DNA of 64,000 nt from positions 331,176 through 395,175 of the forward strand of contig JAPYMA010000065.1 of the NCBI GenBank assembly GCA_035041965.1, written 5' to 3'. Shown here piece by piece: positions 35,401 to 47,700 of the stretch. Position numbers and translations under genes: made by a program. This stretch comes from Anisakis pegreffii (Eukaryota > Nematoda > Chromadorea > Rhabditida > Anisakidae). Numbering within the stretch: position 1 is the stretch's first letter; every line of letters starts with the position of its first letter. The notes under the pieces were generated by a model. That model ran no database searches. It saw only the letters and a list, made by a program, of their open reading frames with translations, and was not told the origin of the DNA.

Positions 35401-38400
35401 TCCACGCAAAACCTAATTATGCTCCAGGAATGACATCAGGTGGACAGTGCACATTAACGGTTGAAAGGTGCCCTTATTTGATCACATATTAATCATAGAA
35501 TTGATCACCGTATGCACAGTCTGTTTACTGAAGAAGTGAGATGAACAGAGAGTTGCTTAGGATTTTTATTAAGACTTTCATAATCGTGGAGCGTTGTAGA
35601 GTTCTTCTCATATGTCCGTCCAATCGGTTGACTTTGTTCAATAGCGCCAATGCTCTATGAGAAAAATGTATCGTCACATGTAACAGTGTTCGCACTCGTC
35701 AATTTTTTAATGGCCAGATACTTTCTTAGAAACTTGCTTAGCTATATCTCTGGAACCAGACATCATTCGCCAGCAGCATATGTATTCTTCATGAAGTGAC
35801 GAATCTCCTTTATTCTATGATACCAAAAAATCGCTTCGTTCTGAGCTTCATACATTGTTCGTTTCAGTAGAATTCTGATCTCTGATGCATAACTCGTGTG
35901 AGTATTAATATCACCTTTATAAGCAATTTGATAGCTTTTCGATCAGCCTGAATAAACAGTGAATGTTTAACGCAACAGCCGTACGAAAGATTTGGCTGAA
36001 GTTGATTCAAGACATGACAGATTAATCTTCAGTAATCCTCTCTGTGATTACACGAAAGCATATGTCGTTCACAAATGGCAGTTAATGTTCGCACAGCAAC
36101 CATCAATGATCAATGTGATGATCGTTGTTGTTATGTTGACGTTGTGTCACATAACCGATCCATTTAAAGCAGCTATATCTTGGATTGAATGTTGAAAAAG
36201 TGCTGCTAGATACTGATAGAACGGAATTGCTCAAATAAGATGAGAATGAAACGCAGAAAAAAAAGAAGCGATGAGTTCCACTGGTAGCACGCAGCCGGTG
36301 GTTGTCGATTGGTGGTGATACCCCATGGGGATAAGCAGCACACCAAGAAGTCGCGTTGTTCCGGACACTTTTCTGCTATCCGCTTGTGTTCGTATACAAC
36401 GTCGAAACGCTTCAAATAGCTATCGCTAAATCCTTCCTTCCTTCCTTCCTTCCTTCATTGCGTTTTGTGTATGGGCATTATTTTATCTGCGTATGGTTGG
36501 CTGGCTGCTTGGTTGCCAGTCGGTCGGTTGATAGTCGTCGTCGTGGTGGTGCTGGTGCTGGTGGTGGTGGATAACCACTGTAATGCTCGACAGATGAAGA
36601 GCTTCGCTGAGCCGTGAAGCTTGCGTTGATTCGTTTTTCGTCGTTTCGCTGACTTGAAACCGTTTTAATGCCCACCCGCTATCTACATCCTTTTTCATTC
36701 AAACAACAACACTGGCTCACTACGAACAACTCTAAATCCATTTACTCTTCACATGCAAATGTGTGCTGTTGTATGCACCTCGTTTAATTCCCGAAAACCA
36801 ATTTCACTTTTCTGCTCAAAGCATCGCGATTTTTATTGGTTGTTATTCACTGAGCAAATTAATCGATGCTCGCTGGTTGGCTTCGCTCAACCATGTCAAA
36901 CAATGTTTTCGTCGTTTTTCAGTGAGATAATCGCCTGCTTCGCTTTAGTCACTTCATTCGGGCAGATTACCGGTAACTTCTCCGTCTCACAAGTTATGTG
37001 ACTGACACTTAAGACTAGCCGCAATTTCAAAAACAAAAAACAATCGCAAGTGCTTTTGATCTCGACGACTATTTCATCGTTTTTTTATCATTGTTCTGTA
37101 ACGATCACTTACTTGATCGGCGTTTTTCAGCACTTTACTGTGCTTGCTTTTCAAACCGCTAAACCATCATCCCATTGTGACGTATTGTTACAATGCGACT
37201 ACTGTGAATTCCATATGATCTGTAGCGTTCGTTTGCAATCTGTATAGAAAAGTTGAAGCATTCACAAACTTTTCAACAAAATGCTCTACAATTTTCACTT
37301 GTCAGTGTTCCGATGAGAACGCCGTAGCTATTTGGATGATTATTGAATCATCCGGTGGTTGATTTATTTTTGTGTTTGTGTGACTTGGTTTCAATGCAAT
37401 GATCATGCAGTAACAAATCGAATGCCAATATTCCTCAAAACTTTGTACCGAACATTGCGTTGACTTTGTTAAGTATTTTTGCAGAAATGAAATTTCTTAG
37501 ACGGCATGTTCGTTCCTAACCAAAATATAGGTGGTGTAAATCCACGAGACCTATAACAGCTTATGGGAATTTCTTGAACGATCATACTCAAAAATTTCTT
37601 AATTACATTTTTCCTTCATTAGAAAACCTCATAAGCACGCCAACGAACAGAGCGAGCACTGAAGAATCCTCTGTTAATTAACTCTATATTAATTTTTTTG
37701 TGTGAAAAAAACCATTTCATTTCGTTTCTGGCGTTCCTATTAATTTTGCTTTTGCTTCAATCTAATTGTGCTGTAACCATATGCAGCACGTCGCTTGAAT
37801 CACTCCATATGCATTCAAATACCTCCTCTGTACGAAATGAGATCGTGAAGTGTGCGATTCAGTCGCATTTAATTATTATTTATTGTGTCGTTGTCTCGTT
37901 CGCAAAGGTTTAAATGAAATAGTTTTAAATAGATTGAAAAGTCACTTTCTACATGGATCCTTACCAAAGGCCGAATGACTATTGAGTTATTATTTTAAGT
38001 GCCATCGTATACGTTTACATGTCATTATTTGCTGTAATGTTGTCTCGTAAGTAAAATCAATTTAATATTTGAATTTATTCACTTCAATCAGTTTGTAATT
38101 TCCCGTCGGAGAAATAAATCTCTCAAGGGATCTCGTCATAGTTAGAAATTGGTCAATTGGCACAGCTAACGAGCAGATTTGTCATTCAGGTTGATTTTGA
38201 TGAGAATAAATACTAATTTAAGATGAACAGCTGAGAATGAAGCGAAAGAAAAATCGAGAATTTTGTAGACGAATATTTTCATCAATTCGCGAATGCTTTC
38301 TTAGTCGCTAATCAAACGCATTGTTAAACGTTCGCAGCTATCAACTTGATGTGATCAGTTTCATATGATCAGTGTAGTGCGCTCTGATGAGATTGATGAT

Positions 38401-38418
38401 CAGATCACTTCTTTGCAG
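32430..38418. other. Long stretch with no secure gene
   Basis: About 6 kb. At 35113-35409 the DNA is less AT-rich and open on both strands: a minus frame of 98 codons, and a plus frame of about 40 codons after an acceptor ACAGCTTTAG. It may contain an exon, strand undecided. A GGT/GCT triplet-rich patch at about 36540-36570 produces overlapping His- or Pro-rich frames that look artefactual. The rest gives only short random frames; it may be intron or the region upstream of the CAP gene. Confidence 0.4.
36431..36456. repeat. (TTCC)n microsatellite
   Basis: About six uninterrupted TTCC units. Confidence 0.9.
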
Positions 38419-40359
38419 CTGGCGATGAAAAAATTTTTCTTCGGCCGTAAAAAGCTGAAGAAATCGCAATCGGTCCAGCATGAGAAAACCGAAGCATCTT
38501 CACTGGTCAACGGAGGTGGACCACTACAAACAAGTCGCACTTTCGATCATCCGACTGCTGGAACGTCAAGGTAATCGTTCGTCAAATTTGTCCTGTGTCC
38601 CTCTCACACGTTTTCATCGCGAACGAAATGATTTTGCTCAAAGGGCTGTAGAAACTGGACGAGCAAACCTTGAATACTTTAGAATGATGGATATGTCATA
38701 TCGTTACACTTATTGCATTTATTCAACAACACTGATGTTGCACAGGGCAACGTTATCACTGAGACAACACTGCTGATGAGGCACGGAGTCGAAACAAAAC
38801 TTTAAGACTTTGACCCGAATGAAATATTGTTTTGAAGGGATACAACACTAGACGATTACCACAGTTTCATTGATGGCGCATCTTCATCGCTTACTGATGA
38901 ACACCATTTTGATGAGGAACTCGATAAGCATATGATGCAAACGATCGATGACGTGAAATATGTCAAAAGAAGAGCAAAATTCGTCGCCGTCGGTACGTTT
39001 TTCATTAGATTTCGTTATTATGTTTACAATTGAAAATTGAAATTTACATACTTCGCCCAATGATAATTCAATGCGTTATCCTTGATAATGAGGTTTTCGG
39101 TGACACGAAAATCGCAAGCTGACAGTGTGTTTGTAAAATGAGTAAATGACACTAGTGTTTTGAGGGTACATATTGAGATATGGGGAAGCATCAGCGAAAT
39201 GTATGCATACATTCTCTTAAATCAATTAGTGAATACGTCGGCTGGCAAGAGCGAGTGAAAAAATAAACTTGAAGGTAGCAGCTGTGAGCATGATGAGTTC
39301 AGTTTATGTGATTAATAGAAGGAATAGTATGGGTTTATGGTACCCAAGTGATTTGGTGTTCGCTTCGACTGAAATGAATTGCTTGCAGGAGAGGTGAACT
39401 TTCGAAGGGAATGTTTGGATGCGCATAACTACGTACGCGCTCAGTACGGTTGTCCACCGCTCATCTGGTCACAAGAACTATCCGATCTCGCTCATACTTG
39501 GGCTGTTAAACTTGCCGAAAGAGGACGGATACTCTATCCCGAATTACCCGGTAATTAAAGTAGTCTTGTGATGATGATGTGTTGAGATTGCGGTTCCTTG
39601 ATAGTTTCATGCACTGGTAATTTTCATGTTTTAACCGAAATAAAACAATCGTACTTTCAGGTATAGGCGAAAATATTCAATTATCAACGGCTGACGACCA
39701 CTCGCACTTGCCATCCGGTGCTGAGATCACGGAACTGTGGGCGAAGGAAGCCGAAGATTTCGACTTCGAAAGACCTCGATGGCAGCCGAGTGAGTAGCGA
39801 TTAATGAATTACCTCGTAGAATACACAATGAACTTATCTCTTATTTGTACTATTTGTACAGCTGTATTATTTGAAGTAGTGTTTTTGTTCCAGGAACTCA
39901 GCATTTCTCTCAAATGGTTTGGAAAGAAACGTTTGAGGTAGGTATAGCTCGATATTGGAACACACCGAAAAATTGTATCGCTGTCGTTGCCTTTTATCGG
40001 CCTGCCGGAAATTCGAATGCGCCAGGTATGTGTTTCGGGCAAGGTTTCATTCTTGTATGTGCCTATTCCTTTAATTCCTGGTGAATGAACTGGTCACCGT
40101 TCGTGGATTAATGCCTTTCTATATGATATCTAATAGAAGCTTTACAATTGAAATGCTTTCACACCCCATCAACACTTGGCAATAAATAAGTAATCGAATG
40201 AACTCAGGTGAATTTCAAACGAACATTCCATCAAAATCGAGTCTAGACGAACTGCCCATTTCCACAAGCACACCGTTACGGTACGTCATATCGACTGTCA
40301 AGCAAACACCATCCTCATCCGATTCTATGGCTCAATCACCGTCGCAATCCTTCAAGTAG
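38419..40359 (+). CDS. GAPR-1-type CAP-domain protein (left-arm copy)
   Basis: Exons: 38419-38570 (ATG 38425), 38852-38992, 39389-39550, 39661-39789, 39894-40025, 40208-40359 (TAG). Exons 2-6 join in phase 1 with good sites. Exon 1 (MKKFFFGRKKLKKSQSVQHE) is 6 nt behind an acceptor CTTCTTTGCAG, but its best donor (AAG|GTAATC) is phase 2 while exon 2 needs phase 1; GGAG|GTGGAC would fit, or a small exon is missing. The CAP domain runs CLDAHNYVRAQYGCPPL, RGRILYPELPG, GENIQLS, ELWAKEAED, QHFSQMVWKETFEVG, VVAFYRPAGNSNAPG, closest in style to the intracellular GAPR-1/GLIPR2 class. No signal peptide; the N-terminus is basic and the tail Ser/Thr-rich. The usual first histidine of the CAP tetrad is replaced (RILY for RILKH), while both Glu and the second His remain. 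GAPR-1 proteins act at lipid or Golgi membranes; the role here is inference. Lies at the outer end of the palindrome arm. Confidence 0.8.
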
Positions 40360-40556
40360 TGATCAAATCATTTGTCATTATTCCTCCTCCTTTTTTCACC
40401 TCTCAAGCTTTCTTCCATTTCATTTTTATGTCGTTTTTATACCGTCACTATCACTCGCTTCATTTTATCGTTTTCTTAGTTTCATTGTTCCAGTTATCTT
40501 GTTATTTTAGTAATTATTACATTATCATTGAAATTTTGTTGTCGCAGTTATGATCG

Positions 40557-40592
40557 CCGTTATTATTATAATTATTATTATTATTATTATCA

Positions 40593-40623
<31 letters not shown>

Positions 40624-40712
40624 TATTAGTATCATTGTTATTATTATTGTTGTACTTATTATTAATTATTATACTATTATATAATTATTATCATTATTAT
40701 TACTGTTATTAA

Positions 40713-40751
<39 letters not shown>

Positions 40752-40860
40752 TGTTATTTATTATCGTGATTATTATTGACAATTATTACGATGATTATTA
40801 TCCTTGTTATATTCATCATTACATTATCTTTACTATAATCATTTCTTCTATAATTACTCT
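40557..40860 (+). repeat. (ATT)n-rich tract, left arm
   Basis: Interrupted ATT triplets with ATC/ACT/GTT variants, just after the CAP gene. The coordinate sum with the right arm changes by 3 across this tract, meaning the two copies differ by one triplet. Confidence 0.9.
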
Positions 40861-41297
40861 GAGCATTGTCACCGTCACCAATGTCAAAGAAATATGACCG
40901 ATTTTGTCATAACTGTTGCATTGTTACTGTAACGACATGGTTCTCGTCTCTTTTTTCATTGCATGTTACATGCTCGCTACTGCCCCGACTGTACAACTCA
41001 TCGACCATGTATGCTCACGGTTTGAATATATCACAGAGAATTGTCACTGCTTATGGGGCTTTTGGGTACTGTGCCTAACAACGTCACCTCACAACGGCAT
41101 CGACGAACTGACGTCGTCTCCAAGTTTCATTAACGATTATATCATTAATCACATAATCAGTAAATAATCAGTCGTTGAATCGCATAGAAGTCTCAGGAAA
41201 TAGCCTTAATAAGTAATTCCCTTATCGGGGTATTTGTAAGGTTTCATCTGAAGATTACTAACTGTTTTGTCTCTTTTATTGCTTGGGCACTGGCGAT

Positions 41298-41606
41298 TCA
41301 GGCGACTCTTTTCGTGGTAGCAGACCTGTTATTATGGCTAAGTAGGATTTTTAGCAAGCTGAGATTCTTAGCTGAATTCGATGATGTTCTCCATTGCAGA
41401 ACATAATCCCGAAAGAAGGGGAATGACAATTCATTAGAATATAAATTTATTAAGAAATAAGCAATCAGGGCGAACTTCAAGTTTTCGTGTAGTTTACCTG
41501 AACAATTGTTTTAACTTTTTGAAAGAGAATCGTTATGTTTTCGTAGAATATACCTAACTTATTGATGTTGATGATTTGAGTGAGAATTCCCTGTTCTGTT
41601 CGCTTT
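41298..41606 (-). CDS. Two terminal exons of an unidentified gene (left arm)
   Basis: Exon 41606-41554: acceptor TTTATTTAAAACAG, phase 2 entry, KRTEQGILTQIININKL, donor G|GTATAT. Exon 41497-41298: acceptor AACAATTGTTCAG, then 65 codons (KLHENLKFALIAYFLINLYS... SATTKRVA) to TGA 41298. The junction is in phase 1 on both sides. These may be the 3' end of the gene starting at 42229, but that open frame has no good phase-2 donor (only ..AT|GTTCTT), so the link is unproved. Unknown product; one moderately hydrophobic segment. Confidence 0.4.
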
Positions 41607-41851
41607 CTGTTTTAAATAAAAACCGAATGTCCATAAACGATTCGTTTTTACGTTGGTGTTGAATTGAAAAGAATGAGTTTTTGTGTTTGGTAAGAGATGA
41701 CAACGAACTATCGAATTCATCATAATCTTAATAATAAATCATAAGAGCTTATCAATCGCTTGTCTTCTGTCGTTACACTTCACACTACATTACAATGTGT
41801 TCCTTCAGGGTTTCAATGATCCGTCATCTGTTTTTTTTTTCTCTCACCACT

Positions 41852-42229
41852 TCATTTGCTCACAGCAATAGAACAAGCCGAAAAGAACATGCAATTGAAG
41901 CATGCTCGTGGCTGACATTTTGGATGCATTTCTTTGATTAAATTCGAGCTAACCCGCAGCTGCGCATCATACATTGCTGAGCTCATTCGCTGTACATCAT
42001 CACCGAACGGTGAATACAGAATAAATGACGAAACTTCAAATCGTAAGCAGGCGGATAGATCCCAAGTGGGGACACTTTCTCGAATACATGCATTCAAGTT
42101 CATGCAAATGCGAGTTTTTGATTTTAATCCATCAGAGAATGATATGATAAAACCTATGCATCGATCCAGCAAAATAATCCAAAACAAAACTAAAGCGCAT
42201 GAAGAGAGTTTCTCGCGCAAGTTATTCAT
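41852..42229 (-). CDS. Putative secreted cysteine-containing protein, 125 aa (left arm)
   Basis: ATG 42229 to TGA 41852, the core of the longest open frame in the window. Residues 1-27 (MNNLREKLSSCALVLFWIIL + LDRCIGF) form a signal peptide or membrane anchor. The rest contains spaced cysteines in two groups, near residues 40-61 (RICMNLNAC, SACLRF) and 105-119 (KCQPRACFNCMFFSACS). An acceptor GCTCTTCTTCAG ends 23 nt before the ATG with no visible upstream exon, as for trans-splicing. A 115-codon frame on the opposite strand is its shadow. A GT donor near the end (GCT|GTGAGC) offers an alternative C-terminus. Convergent with the CAP gene. Identical in both arms. Confidence 0.45.
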   Translation of the reverse strand: MNNLREKLSSCALVLFWIILLDRCIGFIISFSDGLKSKTRICMNLNACIRESVPTWDLSACLRFEVSSFILYSPFGDDVQRMSSAMYDAQLRVSSNLIKEMHPKCQPRACFNCMFFSACSIAVSK

Positions 42230-42427
42230 TTTAATCGAGAGCAATTTAGAGACTGAAGAAGAGCATGTTATAAGAGAATAACTCATCGAGTACGATACAA
42301 AACTCCGACCGTAATGCTATATTGCAGCTACCGGCAATGATACAGCACAGGATTTGATAAAGTTACTCCAAAATCGCTTGTGCTACTTTAATTGGATGCA
42401 TTGAGGCTCAGCAATATTTGGCTAGCG

Positions 42428-42464
42428 AATGTTGATGACACTAGGTAGAAGTGTCATCAACATT
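42428..42464. repeat. 15-bp stem, 7-nt loop hairpin (left arm)
   Basis: AATGTTGATGACACT, loop AGGTAGA, then the exact reverse complement AGTGTCATCAACATT. Lies about 0.2 kb upstream of the secreted-protein gene. Could form a cruciform or a short RNA hairpin; too short for a typical pre-miRNA. Confidence 0.85.
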
Positions 42465-43150
42465 AGGTAGAAGCTTAGTCCCGATGCAGAAGCTAAACCA
42501 CATTTAACCACCTCAGCGCAAAATGAAGATTATGCTCCTATTTTTGTGATCCCATCTGCAGAGTTCTTTACGACACGGACTCAGTTTCAGTCAGTTCGAT
42601 TTGATACAAGGTTACCTCAACCACAACCATTATCATAACTCGAAAATGTCACCTTTTCATGCCAGTATGAAATTTTCAAGACGTTGCCGCAAAAAAATGG
42701 TTTCTCAAAAGCACATCTATTGGATCCTCCATAACTGACAAAGTTATAAGATAGATAAGACCTTACGCTACAATCCAAGATAAGTCTAACCCCTATGCAC
42801 GAACTAAACCACAGACACCCAGCAAAACCCTAGACATGGATGTAAGCTTTCGAATGTGATCAGTTTTTGAAAACAAAGGTGGCGATTCATCAATCTCATG
42901 AACCTCGAACCTCGTTTTTATTCCACCATTTGAATCAATTTAGTAAAAATTATCAATTTATTTTGACTGTATCAGCAATAAGTAATGATTATACCGGCAA
43001 GAAAGGCAAGGGTAAAAGCGACGAAGTTGTATGAATGCATTATGAACGCAGCATATAGATAAGCTTCGGCGAGTAACCACAAACCTGAGAGATTACTCCT
43101 TATAACACAATCGATAACATCGAACTAAGTGAAATGATTTCACATGTACA

Positions 43151-43522
43151 GTCAATGGTCAACCCAATCATAATTCCCCCCTGTTAAGGGAAAGTGCGCA
43201 CGGTGGGTTCGGGAACCCCCGTTACCTGAGCAAATGCCCGAAGGCACTACTCAGGCCAACTTACGCGCATTCCGTATCCCCGATCAAATCGGCGCCTTTC
43301 CCGGGCCGGGAACGCCCATAATAAGTTGCGAAGATGAATGTTGACGATACTCGGGTAGTTATCGTTAACATATTTTAGTTTATTTCTCCCCGATTCGTCG
43401 ACACTGCCGTTACACGCGGGAACGCCTGTTGCACTTACCGGAACCTAGCCCCGCTTATTGGCAGCTCAACGGGTTGGGATCACCCACGCAACCAAAATGT
43501 GCATTTTAAATTGACCATTGAC
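43151..43522. mobile_element. MITE-like element, 372 bp, GC-rich (left arm)
   Basis: 12-bp terminal inverted repeats GTCAATGGTCAA / TTGACCATTGAC flanked on both sides by TACA (43147-43150 and 43523-43526), a 4-bp target-site duplication. The interior is far more GC-rich than its surroundings and rich in hairpins (GGGTTC-GG-GAACCC; CTGAG..TGCC-CGAA-GGCA..CTCAG; TGTTGACGATA..TTATCGTTAACA). No open frame of transposase size, so non-autonomous. The same insertion with matching duplication is in the right arm, so it predates the arm duplication. Superfamily not assigned. Confidence 0.75.
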
Positions 43523-43628
43523 TACACACAAGCAATCAAATCATCATTAGTCTAGATGCTATCAAATTGCACTACGAGGAAGATGCTTTCGAGTCACCCC
43601 AATAGCAACTCGACTCTTCAGGAAGAGT

Positions 43629-44170
43629 GGTCCAGGCGAACTTTACACACCTATCGCTGCATCCATAAGGCTCTTCATACCCTACATTATCAAAACTCAG
43701 TTTTATTGTTGGATGATTTATGCCAATATAACAATTACTCCCGCCAGTGCAACCCCCTTCCCTCTCTCTACCTAACTTTTTTCTTGTTAATTACCCGTGA
43801 TTCCAAAGAATGACCGAATTCAAAAGCTTAGTTCTCAGTCTGAGTTTTAACTAGACGACTGTGGTTGAGCAGGCACATGGAGGCTTGGCCCTTCTTCCAA
43901 CTGCATGTCCTAAGGGCTAATCAAGCTTGGGACTGATCACTATATAACAGCTTAAACACGGTTAGTTTGCAGAGTGATCCAGGCGAACTTTCAAGACTAT
44001 CACTAACGAGCTCTCCCGCTTCTAACTAGCACTTTCTCATGCAATCATGGCACCTTCAAAAATGACCAGATTCAAAACCTAATTTGTCATCGTTAACTGT
44101 TCTCAGTCTTTGGGCAACTGCGCTTGAGCGTACCCATAGAAATTACATCCTTCTTCAACATTTACACGTT
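43629..44170. repeat. Diverged internal duplication (left arm)
   Basis: Two related blocks share TCCAGGCGAACTTT (near 43631 and 43978), GACC-ATTCAAAA (43812 and 44063) and TTCTCAGTCT. Spacing between blocks has drifted, so this is an old duplication, possibly of another non-coding element. Mirrored in the right arm at about 58743-59284. Confidence 0.5.
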
Positions 44171-44644
44171 TAATCAGATCAGGAATTCTTTATGATTACT
44201 CCAATTGTGACATTTTTTAGAAACTACTCCTGAAGAAACATTTCCAACGTAACATTTTTTAGTTAAACTTCAACCACCGAAGTGCCTTCTCGTTTAGTCT
44301 ATTTAGCAATGTTGTATTTCCTATTTACAGTATTATAATGCGTAATAGTTATATCAATGGGCTCAAGATTATTTTATTTGCAGGTGAATAACCGAAGGAA
44401 TTGGGTGCATTGACTATGATTTAGTTGTATTTTTTCATGTTTGTGTTTTATAAGTAAAATTAAGTAATGAGGAAATGTGTTTTTTCAACCAGTGCTCATT
44501 CCTTAGGACCTCAAATTAGTGAAAGGTGAAACTGAAGGAGAGAAACAAAAATGAGATTTGAAATCTTCGAACATAACCGGTGATTCGGTGCGTGCAATGT
44601 TGAATTGCCGAAGTTGTCATAATGTTGTTGTAATGTTGTTCCTG

Positions 44645-44796
44645 TCATTTCGATGTAGCGATTGATAAAATGATTATATTATTATTTTTAAGAAACATTA
44701 TCGTTGTTAAGTTGTCCTCTGCACTGTAGTCTTCACGTCGATCTTTTCTGCCCTCTTTTAGTGTTACAGCTGGTGCTGTCTTCGGCTTGAGTATCT
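44645..44796 (-). CDS. Candidate charged exon (left-arm copy)
   Basis: An acceptor CTCATTTGTAG followed by GAGAGATACTC opens a Lys/Glu/Asp-rich frame (ILKPKTAPAVTLKEGRKDRR, then EDYSAEDNL) running to a stop at 44645. The frame matches the right-arm copy if the acceptor used here is 4 nt further in (TAGAG). Three amino-acid differences from the right copy. No partner exon found. Confidence 0.25.
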
Positions 44797-47700
44797 CTCT
44801 CTACAAATGAGGTATTGAATGACAACAAATAACAGCAATTAAAAGCTGCAATATTCATCGCACCAACTGGCAATTTATGTCTGATCAACTGGCAAATGAA
44901 ATTCGATTAATATCGAATATGAACATTAATCCCGTCAGAATTCGGATTCACTTAATTTAAATTAATGTCAATTCCATAGTATTGGCTAGACTTTATTAGG
45001 TGCAATTTGAAGTTTCTAAAATTCCGTCCTAGAAATATTGAATTCGGAACATTGTCATAATCTTCAGAAACGAGATATTTACGGCACAATTATGAATAAT
45101 GTTACCAGATGCCATAACATCGAAGTTTGTCGACGGCCACAAAAACACATTTCTGCAGCAAAACATCGCACAAAAACCGTCGCACAACAACGCAACTGCC
45201 GTAAATAAGAGACAAATAGCAATGAATAGGTGAGCGGTCACCAACTCATTAATCTAATCAGTCTCGATCGATCATTGTAATGAACTGTATTGCACACAGA
45301 GTGATGATCATCAGCAAAGCATAATAGTCTCATACAGTTGCCGAATAATTTCGAAGCATGCTACGCGTTCCTTCCTTCCTTAAGCACTTTTCAATGCAAA
45401 TTCACGTACAGATTATATTATGATCGCAATAAATATTACTGAAACAGTGGATTTTGTATGTTGCTGAAAAATTTCCAATGGACATCGCTACGAACCAGTG
45501 AACTACGAAGCCCAATTACAAAAATACACTATGTCCAAGATATCAGTACATTCGAATCATAGGATATACTGCCTCAGTTATAATATTTTCGTTCAGATGC
45601 GTTAGATGCGTTTCTCATTTCTTTGCCAACATAATTGTCCCGAAAAGTATTTTTCGGTAACTTAAAAGCAAGAAAGACGATGTTGAGGTGAATGAAATCC
45701 TAAAATTTAGCCATAAAATGATATAAATCTACCACAGTTATCGGCCACTCTTGAATGCCTAAATAGATTGTTTAGTTTCCAGCAAATCACCTGAAAATCC
45801 CAACTGATTAAAATCAGTTATTGCTTTCATAACCACTCAACCGTAGCAATCTCTTGCGTTATTTGTTGCTTTTTCAATAGATTTTGAGTGTTTCTTACGA
45901 ACCACTGTGTCTACAGTATCACGAAACTGAACTACAGATAACGTTGGGATGCATTTTCACACTGATGCGCATATTAATAAGTAGCGACGTTTTTTCAGTG
46001 ACTGTATAATATAATGAAAAATTACAGCTGTGAAATAATATTATTGTATGCAAATTAGCAGGTGACATCAGAAAGTGCTCAGCTCATATTTCACGGCAGT
46101 AATTTTAACTGCTTTACGCCCAGAAATCAGCAATAAATTGTATATAAATAAATATTTATATTCCATTTCTTCATCGCACCACAACATAAATTTGCCGTTT
46201 CACCTGCTCCTCAGCTACAGTAGCTCAGATGTCGTTTCGTGATACTGTTGCGAGGTTGCGTACTGATTCCACGATCACACATTCCGGACGCTACTCTTTC
46301 AAGCTGAATGCTTCCATTGTTCTCCGTGAATCTTTCAGACGTTCTCTGAGTAGCAACAAGCCCTGTTGCTATCACTAAATATCACATTTATTCAACTGGT
46401 TTTATCCAATCCAACTCACTTCATCTCCACAATTTTTTTCAACTTGCTTTCCACATAATCGCTATCTGTTAGTTCGAACATATTCACTTAACTTTTAACA
46501 GCATAAAATTTCAAAATCTTTTCCAAGCTTTGAAGAGTCGTTTTTAGAGGTTCTTCTGATGCAACTGCTGTGTGAGGATGAGTATGTGAGTATGGCTATT
46601 GGGACTGTAAAAAAATACGAAAATCTATGGCAACAACAATTGGAAAGTGATTGATCACAGTGTATGGTATGTTGCATATGTTTGCTGTTGAAGTTAGTGC
46701 TTTATGGGATATTCGCACGGAAGTTGCGATCGCATTTCTGTATGAAGTTAGCCGACCGAGCAACGACTTTGTGTGGCTGCTGATTCCCGGTATTTGATTC
46801 ATTTCAACCAAATATTCACATCTTTATTCAACGCGTCCATCGCCTCGTTCGTTCCCAACTCAAATCGCTAAAAAATTGCTTCGCATTCACTCACTGATTT
46901 TGTTTGCTCTACACTTTCAACAGATTACTTTTCATCGCAGAAAAAAAAAAAACACCAAAACACTCTCCCTTTGATACATTTCCATTCAAGCTCTAAACAG
47001 CGCATGGCTTTCTTTCGGAATTCTTTCAGCATTCGAATTTTTCGCTTTACAACAGCTTCGTGAATTGTCAAGCTATTCAGTCATTCGGCGATTTCGACTT
47101 TAAGAAACCGTTAGACAGACCAAACTGAGGGTCATGAATAGACTGATCTCATTCATTTGAAGAGAATTCTTTCCGATGCAACCATATGACTAAATTCAAG
47201 GAGTCAATCTGATGTGTAGGGATGTGTGCTCAGTTGGTGATTGAAGCAGTTAGTTGCCCAAAGCACTTCATGTGAACTGAGATCTATGGTCTTTATAGAA
47301 GCAATTAACGATTAGGAACGTGCATAAACTATCAAAACATGTTACAGTAGTTTCGTATAGAATTGAAATGTTCATTATTATTGTGGTATGTCTTGAGTAG
47401 CAGTACCTTTTGCATTACATCGATTCGGATCATGTTAGGTATAAATGCAAAGTGATAATTGAATCATGTCATATTGCAAAGAGTGCGACGCATCATTGGG
47501 CGAATCAGTGGTTTCATTGGCAAAGTGGATTAAGCCACTCACTCCCACTTGAGGAGATCTTTACTTGAGACGTGAAACGTTCACCGACTCGGATCTCTGT
47601 TCGGTCGTCTGTTCACACGTTGCGTATATCGGACTAACTGAATCACATAACAGACAACAAAGTATTACTTTGTTGGCCATCACTGACTGCCTCCTTATTG

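Noticed and set aside
36356..36698. Overlapping His-rich and Pro-rich frames
   Set aside because: Generated by GGT/GCT triplet repeats and a TTCC microsatellite; frames open on both strands.
41934..42281. 115-codon plus-strand ORF
   Set aside because: Opposite-strand shadow of the signal-peptide-bearing minus ORF, which has a clean acceptor just before its ATG.
47515..47620. tRNA/SINE-like segment (GTGGATTAAGCCACTCACTCCC)
   Set aside because: No convincing B box or cloverleaf; treated as ordinary arm sequence.
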